64,000 nucleotides of DNA from DASQPR01 sp963797605 (GCA_963797605.1 CAWCPX010000013.1:186001-250000), one strand, 5' to 3'; counted from the first letter of the stretch, positions 1 through 9,534 are shown. Program-made: numbers and translations. Notes: generated by a model from the letters alone, not told the origin.

Positions 1-167
1 AGTCGGCGTTCGCGGCGTCGGCGCTGCGGTTGCCCGGGTTCGCCGTGGCGCCGTTGCAGCAGATCGACGACGAGACGGTGGTGCTGCTCGGGGCCGCCGA
101 TCCGCGGTTCGTGCGGATCACCGCGACCGACATCGAGCGGTCGCTGGCCGGTGCGGCGCGTCGCTGA
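1..167 (+). CDS. C-terminal end of an unidentified protein (5' truncated)
   Basis: An open frame enters from the left edge (first complete codon at base 3) and stops at TGA 165-167, leaving about 54 residues ending in IERSLAGAARR. The fragment has an alternating hydrophobic and acidic pattern (DETVVLLGAADPRFVRI) and no recognisable motif. It converges on the eccC gene, with a stem-loop between them. I cannot assign a family. The frame and stop are clear and codon use is typical of the window. Confidence 0.55.
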   Translation, partial: SAFAASALRLPGFAVAPLQQIDDETVVLLGAADPRFVRITATDIERSLAGAARR

Positions 168-527
168 GTTCTCCATGATCCTGGGGGATTTAGCCGTGGT
201 CTCGGCGTCTTGGGTGGTCGGCGGGCCCTGCCTGCCTTGGCACTGCTGTCTTTCGCCCGCCGACCGTGGCCTTGTTTTGCTTTGGTTGGTAGTGGGGCGC
301 GCGCTATCGCTCTGCTATCGCCGGAGGTAGCAGAGCGGTAGCGCCGGGTCGGGATAGTGCCGGGCCGCGATGGCCTCCGGCTGCAAGCCGGGCCGCGATG
401 GTTTCGGGCGCGGAATAGCGGCCGACCCGGGAGCGTGCCAGACGTGGATAGGCCCCGGGCCTAGATCGCGCCAAGTCGGGATTTCGGCGGGGAGTCGTAA
501 GGGAGCGTCCGCCTCGGGCCGGTCCGG
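168..527. other. Intergenic region between convergent genes, with a stem-loop and a short direct repeat
   Basis: No convincing gene lies in these 360 bases. They contain the strong stem-loop at 301-344 and a 15-base direct repeat (gccgggccgcgatgg at 359-373 and 387-401, 28 bases apart). Short open frames here overlap the end of eccC antisense and look like GC-rich shadows. Confidence 0.6.
301..344. terminator. Bidirectional terminator-like stem-loop
   Basis: Left arm 301-317 (gcgctatcgctctgcta) pairs with 328-344 (tagcagagcggtagcgc). The 17-base stem has one G-T wobble and a 10-base loop. It lies between the convergent genes ending at 167 and 528. There is no T-run, as is common for actinomycete terminators. 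Confidence 0.6.
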
Positions 528-3500
528 CTATGTCGGCGGCGTCCACGCCACCTGGATGAGCCGGACGCCTTCGCGACGCGTGAACAACCGGCCTCGGCCC
601 GGCGGCAGCGGCTGCGGCTTGATGTCGGAGATGAGCGGGCCCTCTTCCTTCGACCCGGACATCATGATGCCGGGCGACGCCAGCTCCCGAATCCGGGCGA
701 TCATCGGGTCGAAGAGAGCCCGGCCACCGCCGCCGGCCCGCCGAGCGATCACCACGTGCAGGCCGACGTCACGCCCCTGCGACAGGAACTCCAGGAGTGG
801 CGCCAGCGGGTTCGTCGCACCGGCGGCCACGAGGTCGTAGTCGTCGACCACGACGAACAACTCCGGGCCGTGCCACCAACTCCGGTCGCGCAACTGCTCG
901 GTGGTGACGTCGGGCCCGGGCAGTCGCTCGCGCATCACGGCCGCGGCGTCCGCGATCAGGTCGGCGGTGACCTGCGGCGAGGTGCCGTAGCCGATCAGGT
1001 GATCCGTGGGTACGCATCCGAGCAGGCTGCGCCGGTAGTCGACGAGGATGATCTTGGCTCTGCTGGACGGGTAGCTCTCGGTGATGCTCCGAGCGAGCCC
1101 ACGGAGGAAGGAACTCTTGCCGCACTCGACATCGCCGAACAGCAGCGCGTGCGCCTCGGCCCCGAAGTCGATGTAGACCGGTTGCAGGTCGGTTTCCGCG
1201 ATGCCGACCGGGAGCCGGCCGGGCCGGAGCGGATCCGGTGCGGGCAGCGCCGTGTACGGCAGTTCGTCGGGCAGCAGGCGCAGCGCCCGGGCCGGCGGCA
1301 GCATCCAGCCACCCCGGACCTGCTTGACCAGCGATGCGACGGCGTCGGCCAGGTCGTCGACCCGGGACGCGCCGTCGATCCGGGGCAGTCCGGTGAGGAA
1401 GTGCAGCCCGTCGGGGGTCAGACCGTGGCCGGGGGACTGCTCCGGGACGTTGACCGCGGCCCGCCGGTTGATCACCGAGTCGCCGGGGTCGCCGAGGCGC
1501 AGCTCGATCTTCGCCGCGAACGTGTCCCGCTGGGCCGGCCGGACCTCTGTCCACCGGGCGGCGCTGGCGAGGATGTGCACGCCGAAGCCCAAGCCCCGGT
1601 TGGCGATCTCGTTGACCACCGGTTCGAGGTCCTCGAAGTCGGTGCGGATCGTGGCCCAGCCGTCGACCACGAGGAACACGTCACCGAACGGATCGTCGGG
1701 CACCTGACCGGCGCGCTTCATCCGGCGATAGGTCGCGATGTCGACGCCGGCGACCGCGAAGCGCTGTTCCCGTTCCAGCAGCAGCCCGCCCAACTCGGCG
1801 ATCGTGCGGCGGACCCGGTTGACGTCGTTACGCCCGGCGACGCTGCTCATGTGCGGCAGGTCTCGCAGCGCGGTCAGACCGCCGCCGCCGAAGTCGAGGC
1901 AGAAGAACTGTGCCTCGGCCGGAGTGTGCCCGAGCGCGATGCTGGCGACGAGCGTACGCAGAAAAGTCGTCTTTCCGCTCTGTGGCCCGCCGACCACGAC
2001 CACGTTGCCGGAGGCGCCGGCGAGGTCGAGCCACATCGGCTCCCGGCGCTGCTCGAACGGCTTGTCGATGATGCCGACGACACCTCGCAGCGAGCCGGCC
2101 GACGACGGATCGTTGACACCGAAGCCGCGCTGGGCGGTGTGGGTGACCGGTGGCAGCAGTTCGTCGAGCGTCGAGGGGTCGGCGAGCGGCGGCAGCCAGA
2201 CCTGGTGCGCCGGCACCCCACGACCCTCCATGCCGCGCACGAGCACGTCGAGCAGCGTGTCACCCACGGCCGGCTCGGCGATCTCGACCGCGTGTTCCTC
2301 AGCCGTCGGGGGCGTCGGCAGTGCCTGGTAGTGCGTGGTGAACGCGCGGGCGGTGTCGGCGGGCCGAAGCGGGCCGGGCGCGATGCCGTCTTCGCCGCGC
2401 CGGATCACACCGGAGACGTACGCCGCGCGGAACCGCACCATCCCCTCGGTGCCCGTCTTGATCAGGCCGTGACCGGCGGCTTTCGGCAACTCGTACGCGT
2501 CGGGGGAGCCGAGCACCGCACGACTGTCCATGGAGGAGAAGGTCCGCAAGCCGATGCGGTAGGACAGGTGCGTTTCGAGCCCGCGCAACCGCCCCTCCTC
2601 CAGCCGCTGTGAGGCAAGCAGCAGGTGGACGCCCAGCGACCGACCGACGCGCCCGATCTGCACGAACATCTCGATGAAGTCCGGCCGCACGCTGAGCAGC
2701 TCGCTGAACTCGTCGACGATGATCAGCAGGCTCGGCAGCGGAGCCAACGGGATGCCGGCCGCCCGGGCGCGTTCGTAGTCGCGCTGAGACGCGTAGTTGC
2801 CCGCGTAACGCAACAGCTCCTGCCGCCGGGTCAACTCGCCCTGGATCGCCCCGAGCATGCGGTCGACGAGCGCCAGCTCCTCTTCGAGGTTGGTGATGAC
2901 GGCGCTCGTGTGCGGCAGCCGGTCGAGAGCCACGAACGTCGCGCCGCCCTTGAAGTCGACCAGCACGAAGTTGAGGATCTCCGGACTGTGCGTGACCGCG
3001 AGCGCGAGCACCAGCGTGCGGAGCAGCTCGCTCTTGCCGGAGCCGGTCGCGCCGACGAGCAGGCCGTGCGGGCCCATGCCGTCTTGCGCCGACTCCTTGA
3101 GGTCGAGTTCGATCGGACGGCCGTCGGCGCTGACACCGATCGGCACCCGCAGCCGGTCGCGGTTGGGCCGGCTCGCCCAACCACGATCGAGATCGAGCGC
3201 GAACGGGTCGGCCAGACCCAACAACTCCGAGAGGCCGGTGTCGCCGCTCGCGGCCTGGTCGGCGTAGGACGCGGCGGAGAGCCGTTTCGGGGACAGCGTG
3301 CGCGCCAGCGACTCGGCTTCCGGGCCGGACAGCACGTCGGCTCGCCCGACCTGGGTGGTGCCGTCGATCGTGGTGCCGGAGACGGTGCCGTCGTCGGCGA
3401 TGTCGAGCACCACGGCCGCGTCGTCGAGCATGCGCGGCGGGGCGTTGGAGACGTCGATCAGCGTCACACCGTCGACGCCGCCCTCCGTCATCAGGTGATC

Positions 3501-4484
3501 GGACCCGGCCGTGGAGCCGCCGTCGATCAGCACAACCAGGTGTGTGCCGGTCGCCGCGGCGGGACCGGCACCGAAGCGGGAACGCCCGATCAGCACGTCG
3601 TCGAGGATGGCTTCGAGCGAGGTGATCGACGCGGCGAACAGCCGGACCTGGCCCGCGGCGTCGGTCTTGCTGGGGTGGACAGCGTGTGGCAGCCACTTCG
3701 CCCATTCCCAGCGGGGTCGGGCGGCATCGGAGACGCACAGACCGATGAGAAGGTCGTCGGGCGCGTGGAAGGTCGAGAGCTGCGCGAACACCGCCCGGAC
3801 CAGTGACCCGACCGCTTCCTCGCCGCCGCGTAGGTAGACATGGGAGAAATCGCGCAGCGCGATGGCGACCGGCAGATCGGGCACGATCGAGTAGGTCGCG
3901 ACGAACTGCCGCAACGCCACCGCGCACAACGGCTCCAACTCGTCGATCGGACGCGTCTGCGGCGGGACGAGTGCGGTCGCGATCTCCTGCGGACCCAGCC
4001 CGATGCGCACCACCCCGAAGTCGGCGTCGGGCCGGCGGCGCTCCCAGAGCCGGCCGCTCGCCGCGGTCGACCACAACGCCTCCGGCCCGGGATGGCGGTA
4101 GTGGATCGCCTCGCGCTGGCGCCTGATCGTGGTGCGGACCTGTGCTCGCACCTGGCTCAGACGGCGCATGTACTGCCGGCGGGCGTCGATCATGTCGCGC
4201 TTGCTCTGGCCGCCGACCTGACCCGCGACCTGCATCGCGATCATGCCGAGCGTGGAGACGCCGTACATCCCGCCGGCGACATAGGTCAGGGCGCCACCGC
4301 GCTGCGCGCCCATCATCAGACCCATGGCCGCGGCACCCGCCGCCATCGGCATGATGGACATCATGCGGCTCCAGCCCTTGCCGGTGACCGCGGGCACCTC
4401 GGGCGGCGGCTCGAGCACCACTTCACCGGTGGGAATCGGTGGCGCGGCACGGCGCGACGGCCGGCTGACAATCTCCACGCCCAC
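528..4484 (-). CDS. eccC: Type VII secretion ATPase EccC (single-chain, three FtsK/SpoIIIE ATPase domains)
   Basis: Motor ATPase of the T7SS membrane complex, which recognises WXG100 substrates. The N-terminus (VEIVSRPSRRAAPPIPTGEV, then a PPP-E-P stretch) and two hydrophobic segments match EccC. Three P-loops are visible: GATGSGKSE (Lys about 484), GGPQSGKTT (Lys about 838) and GDVECGKSS (Lys about 1123), with Walker B IIVDEF, FLVVDGW and FVVVDDY. This is therefore the fused EccCa-EccCb form, about 1318 residues. The open frame extends to a GTG at 4616, but that GTG has no ribosome site. I chose GTG 4484, which follows a GGGGG site and starts just before the family's usual N-terminus. GTG 4478 is an alternative. 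It is divergent from eccD. Confidence 0.93.
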   Translation of the reverse strand: MGVEIVSRPSRRAAPPIPTGEVVLEPPPEVPAVTGKGWSRMMSIMPMAAGAAAMGLMMGAQRGGALTYVAGGMYGVSTLGMIAMQVAGQVGGQSKRDMIDARRQYMRRLSQVRAQVRTTIRRQREAIHYRHPGPEALWSTAASGRLWERRRPDADFGVVRIGLGPQEIATALVPPQTRPIDELEPLCAVALRQFVATYSIVPDLPVAIALRDFSHVYLRGGEEAVGSLVRAVFAQLSTFHAPDDLLIGLCVSDAARPRWEWAKWLPHAVHPSKTDAAGQVRLFAASITSLEAILDDVLIGRSRFGAGPAAATGTHLVVLIDGGSTAGSDHLMTEGGVDGVTLIDVSNAPPRMLDDAAVVLDIADDGTVSGTTIDGTTQVGRADVLSGPEAESLARTLSPKRLSAASYADQAASGDTGLSELLGLADPFALDLDRGWASRPNRDRLRVPIGVSADGRPIELDLKESAQDGMGPHGLLVGATGSGKSELLRTLVLALAVTHSPEILNFVLVDFKGGATFVALDRLPHTSAVITNLEEELALVDRMLGAIQGELTRRQELLRYAGNYASQRDYERARAAGIPLAPLPSLLIIVDEFSELLSVRPDFIEMFVQIGRVGRSLGVHLLLASQRLEEGRLRGLETHLSYRIGLRTFSSMDSRAVLGSPDAYELPKAAGHGLIKTGTEGMVRFRAAYVSGVIRRGEDGIAPGPLRPADTARAFTTHYQALPTPPTAEEHAVEIAEPAVGDTLLDVLVRGMEGRGVPAHQVWLPPLADPSTLDELLPPVTHTAQRGFGVNDPSSAGSLRGVVGIIDKPFEQRREPMWLDLAGASGNVVVVGGPQSGKTTFLRTLVASIALGHTPAEAQFFCLDFGGGGLTALRDLPHMSSVAGRNDVNRVRRTIAELGGLLLEREQRFAVAGVDIATYRRMKRAGQVPDDPFGDVFLVVDGWATIRTDFEDLEPVVNEIANRGLGFGVHILASAARWTEVRPAQRDTFAAKIELRLGDPGDSVINRRAAVNVPEQSPGHGLTPDGLHFLTGLPRIDGASRVDDLADAVASLVKQVRGGWMLPPARALRLLPDELPYTALPAPDPLRPGRLPVGIAETDLQPVYIDFGAEAHALLFGDVECGKSSFLRGLARSITESYPSSRAKIILVDYRRSLLGCVPTDHLIGYGTSPQVTADLIADAAAVMRERLPGPDVTTEQLRDRSWWHGPELFVVVDDYDLVAAGATNPLAPLLEFLSQGRDVGLHVVIARRAGGGGRALFDPMIARIRELASPGIMMSGSKEEGPLISDIKPQPLPPGRGRLFTRREGVRLIQVAWTPPT

Positions 4485-4658
4485 CCGTGCAACCCCCGAT
4501 CGCGGCCCGGAAACCCCCGTATCGTAGACCAGACCCCCGACAACCCGAGGCCCCGCGACAGCGATGCCGATCGAGCACAGGCGACTGTGGACGCGGGCGG
4601 CGCGCGGCCCGGTCACGTGCTAGCTTGAGCGGCGAATCGGCACCGACTCCCGGGGGAG

Positions 4659-6074
4659 ATGAGTGGTGTGACCGCCGCGATCGGCCCGGATCTGGCGCGT
4701 GTGACCGTGTCCACGCCGCTGCGACGCATCGATGTCGCGCTGCCCGGCAACGCACTCGTCGCCGACCTGCTCCCGCAACTGCTCGCGCTCGCCGGTGACG
4801 AACTCGCGGACGACGGCGAACGTCACGGTGGCTGGATTCTCCGTCGTGCCACCGGTTCCGAGCTGGACCCGGTCCGCAACCTGTCCGTCCAGGGCGTACG
4901 CGACGGGGAAGTGCTCAACCTCGTGCCGCGCCGGTTGGACTGGCCGGAGCTCAGTTACGACGACATCGTCGAGGTGATCGCGGGAGGTTCGCGCCGCACC
5001 GGCCGGTCCTGGGGTTCGGGTGCCACCCGGCGATGCGGCCTCGCGATCGCGGCGATCACGTTCGCGCTCGGGCTGTTCGACGTCGCGCTCGCCGGCCCGC
5101 CGTGGCCGCCGACGGCGGGGATCGCGTTCGGTGCCGCCGCCCTGCTGACCGCGCTCGGCATCGTGCTCTCCCGGGCGCTGTCCGATGCCGTAGCGGGCGG
5201 GGTCGTGACGAGTTGCGCCCTGCCGTACGCGGTCGCCGGTGGCGCGTTCGCTGTCGCCCCGAGCGGCGTCTCGCTGATCCATCTCGGGGCGCCGAGCGTG
5301 CTGCTCGGTTCGGCCGCGCTGGTCGTCTTCGGCGCGATCGGCTTCACGGCGGTCGCGGCGACGTTGCGCGTGTTCGTCGGCGCGGTCGGTGCGGGTGTCG
5401 CCGGTTTGCTCGGCGCGCTGCTGAGCTTGATCGGCCTGTCCGCGACGGGCGCCGTGGCCATCGTGCTGACCATCGCGATCGGCGCGCTGCCCGGCTACCC
5501 GGCGATCGCGGTCTGGCTCGGCCGGGTGCCGGTGCCGACGTTGCCGAGCCGTCCCGAGGAGATCCTCGAAGATCGTCCGAAGCCGCGGCGTGACGATGTG
5601 TTCGCGGCCGTGGCCCGCGCCAACGAACTGCTCAGCGGCGCGTTGTTGGCGACAGCGGTGGTGAGCGCGTGCTGCGCGACGGCGCTCGTGGCCTCCCACG
5701 GCGGCGTCGAGGCCGTGCTCGCGGTAGTCGCGGCCGTGGCGCTGCTGTTGCGCGGAAGGCTGTTCGCGGCACCACATCAGCGGATTCCGTTGCTGGCCGG
5801 TGGCGCGACCATGCTCGGCGTGCTGATCATCGCGTCGACGCTGCGCGCCGGCAGCACGCACATACGACTCCTGCTCCTGGTCGGCGTGCTCGTCCTCGCT
5901 GCACTCGTGCTCGTCGCCGGGCTCGGTTACAGCAGGCGGGCCCCGTCGCCACGGATCGGCCGGCTCGCCGACGTCGTGGACGTGCTCGCGGTCATGGCAC
6001 TCGTACCGCTCGCGTGCGGCACCGCCGGGGCCTTCCACGCCATCGCGGGGTTGTTCGCCTCGGTCGGCGGCTGA
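4659..6074 (+). CDS. eccD: Type VII secretion integral membrane protein EccD
   Basis: Forms the membrane channel scaffold of the T7SS. Residues about 1-95 form a ubiquitin-like (YukD-type) cytosolic domain. From about residue 120 the protein is a run of about eleven hydrophobic helices to the C-terminus. Its 471 residues are normal for EccD. The ATG at 4659 sits only one base after GGGGGA, so the in-frame GTG at 4668 is better spaced and may be the real start. It is followed after 15 bases by eccB, and together they form the rightward half of the divergent core. Confidence 0.93.
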   Translation: MSGVTAAIGPDLARVTVSTPLRRIDVALPGNALVADLLPQLLALAGDELADDGERHGGWILRRATGSELDPVRNLSVQGVRDGEVLNLVPRRLDWPELSYDDIVEVIAGGSRRTGRSWGSGATRRCGLAIAAITFALGLFDVALAGPPWPPTAGIAFGAAALLTALGIVLSRALSDAVAGGVVTSCALPYAVAGGAFAVAPSGVSLIHLGAPSVLLGSAALVVFGAIGFTAVAATLRVFVGAVGAGVAGLLGALLSLIGLSATGAVAIVLTIAIGALPGYPAIAVWLGRVPVPTLPSRPEEILEDRPKPRRDDVFAAVARANELLSGALLATAVVSACCATALVASHGGVEAVLAVVAAVALLLRGRLFAAPHQRIPLLAGGATMLGVLIIASTLRAGSTHIRLLLLVGVLVLAALVLVAGLGYSRRAPSPRIGRLADVVDVLAVMALVPLACGTAGAFHAIAGLFASVGG

Positions 6075-6089
6075 GGCGGGCGAAGCGAT

Positions 6090-7445
6090 ATGGCCTCACG
6101 CCGGGATCAGCTGCAATCCCACCAGTTCCTGACCCAACGCGTCATCTCCGCAATGGTGATGCGGGAGACCGACCCGGCCCAGTCGCCGCTGCGGCGCGGC
6201 ATCGGTGCCGTGTTCGCCGGACTGATGATCTCGGTGATGGTCGCGGCCGGCTTCGGTGTCTACGGGCTGCTCACGAAGACCGGCGGTGACGCGTGGAAGA
6301 CCGACGGCGCCGTGGTGATCGAGCGCGAGACCGGCGCGGCCTTCGTCTTCCAGGGCGGCGAGCTGCACCCGATGCTCAATTACGCGTCCGCGCTGCTGGT
6401 CACGGGTTCGGCGCCAAGGGCCGTGTTCCGTCAGTCGGCCGGCGCGCTCAACTCGGTGCCACGTGGCGTCATGCTGGGCATTCCCAACGCGCCCGACTCG
6501 CTCCCGGCCGCGGCCGACATCGTCACCACGCCGTGGACGGTGTGCGCCGGCGGTGCCGTCACGGCGCTCGACATCGGCACGGCACCGGTGGGCGCCACCG
6601 CGATGGGTGACCGCGGCGTGCTCGTCGGCGACCCGTCCACCGGTGCGACGGACCTGATCTGGCACGGCACGCGGTACGCGATCGGTGCCGACGTGCTGCC
6701 TGCGCTGTTCGGCGTCGTCACGCCCACGGCCGTCGGCTCCGCCTGGCTCAACGGCATCCCGCAGGGCCCTGACATCGTGCCGTTCGACATTCCCGACCGT
6801 GGTACGCCCTCGGACGCCGCACCGGCCTACACCGTCGGCCAGATCCTCTCGACGCCGATCGGCACCGGCGGTCAGCAGTTCTGGATGGTCCTGTCGGCCG
6901 GGCTCGCGCCCATCACCGAACTGCAGAAGGACGTGGCGGTCAGTCGGGGTGCCGGCGCGCCGCAGCAGGTCACGGCCGCCGCCGCCACAGCGATCCAGCG
7001 CACCACCGTGCCCGGTCAGACCACCGCGCGAGCGCTTCCGACCCGTCCACCGACGCTGATCCCGGCGCCGCAGCGCATGTGCGCGGTCTTCCGGGGCGGC
7101 GGTGCTCCGTCGATCTCCGTGGGCGGGTCCGCGCCGCCGCCGGGGACACCGACAGGTTCGCACGCCGGCGTGGTCGCCGACACCGTCTCGGTGCCGCCGG
7201 GTCACGTCGCCGTGGTCCGCGTGATGGCGTCGGCGGACAGCACGCTTTCCGGCTATTGCCTGGTCACCGACCTCGGCATCCGGTACGCGGTCGCGTCCGA
7301 CGACGTCCTCACGATGCTCGGCTACCAGGCCGCGGACGCGGTGGCGATGCCGGCCGCGCTGATCCGGCTGATCCCCGCCGGGCCGGCTCTCGATCCGGCC
7401 GCCGCCGCCCAACCCGTCGCCGTCAGTGGTGGTGCCGGTGGCTAG
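6090..7445 (+). CDS. eccB: Type VII secretion protein EccB
   Basis: Membrane-anchored, largely extracytoplasmic T7SS core component. The N-terminus MASRRDQLQSHQFLTQRVIS is the family signature. One transmembrane helix spans residues about 38-61, followed by the repeated beta-rich periplasmic region with paired cysteines (TVCAGG, RMCAVF, GYCLVTD). Its 451 residues fit the family. It lies 15 bases downstream of eccD in the same direction. No eccE is visible in the window, as is common outside mycobacteria. Confidence 0.93.
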   Translation: MASRRDQLQSHQFLTQRVISAMVMRETDPAQSPLRRGIGAVFAGLMISVMVAAGFGVYGLLTKTGGDAWKTDGAVVIERETGAAFVFQGGELHPMLNYASALLVTGSAPRAVFRQSAGALNSVPRGVMLGIPNAPDSLPAAADIVTTPWTVCAGGAVTALDIGTAPVGATAMGDRGVLVGDPSTGATDLIWHGTRYAIGADVLPALFGVVTPTAVGSAWLNGIPQGPDIVPFDIPDRGTPSDAAPAYTVGQILSTPIGTGGQQFWMVLSAGLAPITELQKDVAVSRGAGAPQQVTAAAATAIQRTTVPGQTTARALPTRPPTLIPAPQRMCAVFRGGGAPSISVGGSAPPPGTPTGSHAGVVADTVSVPPGHVAVVRVMASADSTLSGYCLVTDLGIRYAVASDDVLTMLGYQAADAVAMPAALIRLIPAGPALDPAAAAQPVAVSGGAGG

Positions 7446-7502
7446 CGGGTGGCTCGGACGGATTTTCATTGATAACTTTCAGGCTACCGGCGCGTCCACG
7501 AT

Positions 7503-7523
7503 GACCGTCCCGGAAGGACGGTC
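7503..7523 (+). terminator. Short hairpin between eccB and the WXG100 pair
   Basis: gaccgtcc and ggacggtc (8-base perfect stem, loop cggaa) lie 58 bases after eccB and 63 bases before the next start. It could attenuate read-through from eccB. A relatively AT-rich pocket at about 7462-7482 might hold a separate promoter for the small genes, but no clear -35/-10 pair is seen. Confidence 0.35.
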
Positions 7524-7586
7524 GGCTGGGTCACGCCGGTCCAGCGCCTCTCACGGGGGCACCGAGAGAATCGAGGTGAACGCATC

Positions 7587-7934
7587 GTGGCTGGTAAGAC
7601 ACACGTAACGCCAGAGATGCTGAACAACGCGGCCCAGGTCGCGACGCAGGCCGGTGAGGACATCACGCTGAACCTGACCCGCCTGCTCGGCGAGATCGAG
7701 CAGCAGTCCGGCGCGTTCAAGGGACGGGCCGGCAGCAGTTTCCAGCAGGTCTCCAGCCAGCTGGGCTCCGAGCTGCGGTCGCTGCTCGACGCGCTCAACG
7801 AGATGGCCGGCAACGTCAATCAGTCGGGCACCGTCTTCGGGTCGACCGATGAGGCGGCCAGCAGCGAGATCCAGAAAGTGGTCGGCGAGTTCTCGCCGGG
7901 CAACGGCAGCGTCGCGAACGCTCTGCGGGGGTGA
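7587..7934 (+). CDS. WXG100-family protein with a Phe in place of the signature Trp
   Basis: A 115-residue, mostly helical protein starting at GTG after a GAGG site. The hinge expected to read W-x-G reads AFKGRAGSSFQQV, so the tryptophan is replaced by Phe. The rest (helix, turn at about residues 50-56, helix, disordered tail) fits an ESAT-6/CFP-10-type secreted helical hairpin. It overlaps the next WXG gene by 4 bases, which fits a heterodimer pair. It is the likely substrate or chaperone partner of the adjacent EccC. Confidence 0.8.
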   Translation: MAGKTHVTPEMLNNAAQVATQAGEDITLNLTRLLGEIEQQSGAFKGRAGSSFQQVSSQLGSELRSLLDALNEMAGNVNQSGTVFGSTDEAASSEIQKVVGEFSPGNGSVANALRG

Positions 7935-8227
7935 TGAAGATGGATGACATCGTCTATGACTTCGGCGGGATCGACACCCTCTCCGGGTCGATCAACGCTT
8001 TCGTCAACCACATGAACGAGAAGCTTGACGAGGTCGACCGCACGTTCAAAGGTCTGCTCGCCGACGGCTGGCAGGGCAGCGGTGCCGACGCGTTCAACGG
8101 CTGCAGTGCCAAATGGCATTCGAGCGCCGGTCAGATGGCATCGACGCTGCACCAGCTGAGCCTGAAGGTGGGCAACGCCGGCGCGAACATGGCGGCGGCC
8201 GACGCCGCGGCGGCCGCGCGCTTCTGA
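7931..8227 (+). CDS. WXG100-family secreted protein (canonical W-x-G)
   Basis: A 98-residue ESAT-6-like protein with the classic hinge LADGWQGSGADAF near residues 44-56. Its first half is helical and rich in Asp, Glu and Asn; the C-terminus is a helical Ala-rich tail. Starts at GTG 7931, ATG 7934 or ATG 7940 are all possible; ATG 7940 is best spaced from GCGGGG. Overlap with the upstream WXG gene suggests co-translation and heterodimer formation. A hairpin at 8260-8286 closes the unit. Confidence 0.88.
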   Translation: MMKMDDIVYDFGGIDTLSGSINAFVNHMNEKLDEVDRTFKGLLADGWQGSGADAFNGCSAKWHSSAGQMASTLHQLSLKVGNAGANMAAADAAAAARF

Positions 8228-8259
8228 CGGTTCCGGGGAACACACGTTCTCGCGAGATC

Positions 8260-8286
8260 GGCGCCGGCCCACGATGGGCCGGCGCC
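8260..8286. terminator. Bidirectional terminator hairpin
   Basis: Perfect 12-base stem ggcgccggccca / tgggccggcgcc with a 3-base loop (cga), lying between the WXG gene ending at 8227 and the convergent mycosin gene ending at 8294. Confidence 0.7.
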
Positions 8287-8293
8287 GCATCCG

Positions 8294-9534
8294 TTACGGG
8301 TCGTCGAACAGCACCGGGACGGGTACGGGCTCGATCGGCTCGGGTCGGTCGGCGGGCCGCGACGCGTATGCCGGGCGCCAGGCTCGTCGGCGGGCCCGCG
8401 GCACCCCGATCGCGAGCAGCATCACCACGAGCAGGGCCCCGAGGGCGAGCAAAGTCCACTCGACGGCGAGAGTCCTGCTGTGGCGGGCAACGGCTTCCGC
8501 GGCCAGTTGCCGCCGGCTGGGTCCGGTGACGCGCAGGCGCGCCGGGGTGGCCGCCGTGGTGGCGACGAGACCGGCTGTCACGGCCTGACCGGTGTTGACG
8601 ATGCCGTGAACCGTGCCGCTCGGCATGGGTGACGCCGTCGCGAACAACCGGTCCGACACCTGCGTGGAGGTCAGACGCGGCCAGCGGGCTCGCACCAGCG
8701 CGGCGGTGCCGCTGACGAAACCGGCCGCGAGGGCGGTGCTGCCGTCGATCGTGACCACACCGTGGCCACGGGCCAGCACCGGTACGCCGACGCCGGGCGC
8801 CGCCAGATCGACGTACGCGCCCCGTTCCGACGAGGCCCAGGGCGCACCGCTCTCGTCGACCGCTGCCACTCCGATGACGTCCGGGTACGCGGCCGGATAG
8901 GTGACCGGGTCTCCGTCGTCGTGCCGCCGAGGTCGCCGACGGCCGCCACGATCGTGCTGCCACCCGCGACGGCATCGGCGACGGCCTGCCGGACGGCGGG
9001 ATCGTCTTTCGTCAGCCACACCGAGATGTCGATGACGTCGGCGTGGTGCGCGGCCGCCCAGGTGATGCCGCGGGCGAGAGCGGCGGCCGTCGGCGTCGCG
9101 GACATGGTGGAGCCGGGTTCGCCGATGACTCGCACCGGCAGAATCGTCACGTCGGGAGCGAGCCCGTAGAGGCCCGATGACGTGCGGGTGGCCGCGATCG
9201 CCCCGGCGACATGCGTACCCGTGCCGAGGCAGTCGGTATTGCCCTTACCGGCGTGAATCGCGTCGTATCCCGGCGTGACGTGGCCCCGCAGTTGCGGCGC
9301 GGTGGCGTCGACACCGGAGTCGAGCACGGCGACGTTCTCGCCGGCGCCGGTCGTCAGCGGCCAGACGTCGACCGGCGCGAGCATCTGCTGGGCCCACGAG
9401 CCGGACAGACTCGCGGTGCCGGCCTGGGCACACTGATCGTCGCGAGCGGCGGCGGGCCCGGCCGTCAACGCGACGACGGCCATCGGCACGACGGCCAGAA
9501 CTGCCAGAACCACGGCGCGGCGGGTGAGGATCAC
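8294..9534 (-). pseudogene. mycP: Mycosin-like (subtilase S8) protein of the T7SS, frameshifted and with a lost catalytic triad
   Basis: Membrane-anchored mycosin fold: signal peptide (residues 1-30), subtilase domain and a C-terminal transmembrane helix (LLALGALLVVMLLAIGV). Two reading frames must be joined at about 8920-8930 (…AVGDLGG to …DPVTYPAAYP), implying one single-base indel. Separately, the active site is degenerate. Asp is kept (VAVLDSGVD, Asp72). The His of GHGT is Thr (LGTGTHVAG, Thr105). The oxyanion Asn of AAGN is Asp (AAVGD, Asp201). The Ser of GTS-x-A reads STALAAGFVSG, with Ala at the serine position. The protein is thus probably a non-proteolytic structural mycosin. Whether the frameshift is real or a sequencing error cannot be told here. 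GTG 9534 lies 24 bases after the YbaB gene. Confidence 0.85.

Noticed and set aside
756..2612. 618-codon plus-strand open frame opposite eccC
   Set aside because: Antisense shadow of the EccC ATPase domains; no ribosome site and no family motif.
7503..7523. Riboswitch in the leader of the WXG pair
   Set aside because: Only a simple 8-base hairpin is present, without a conserved aptamer-like core.
8700..8760. Active mycosin using the Ser of the GST sequence as nucleophile
   Set aside because: When the conserved AA-x-x-V-x-G segment is aligned, this Ser falls at the usual Gly position and Ala at the nucleophile position; the His and Asn sites are also lost.
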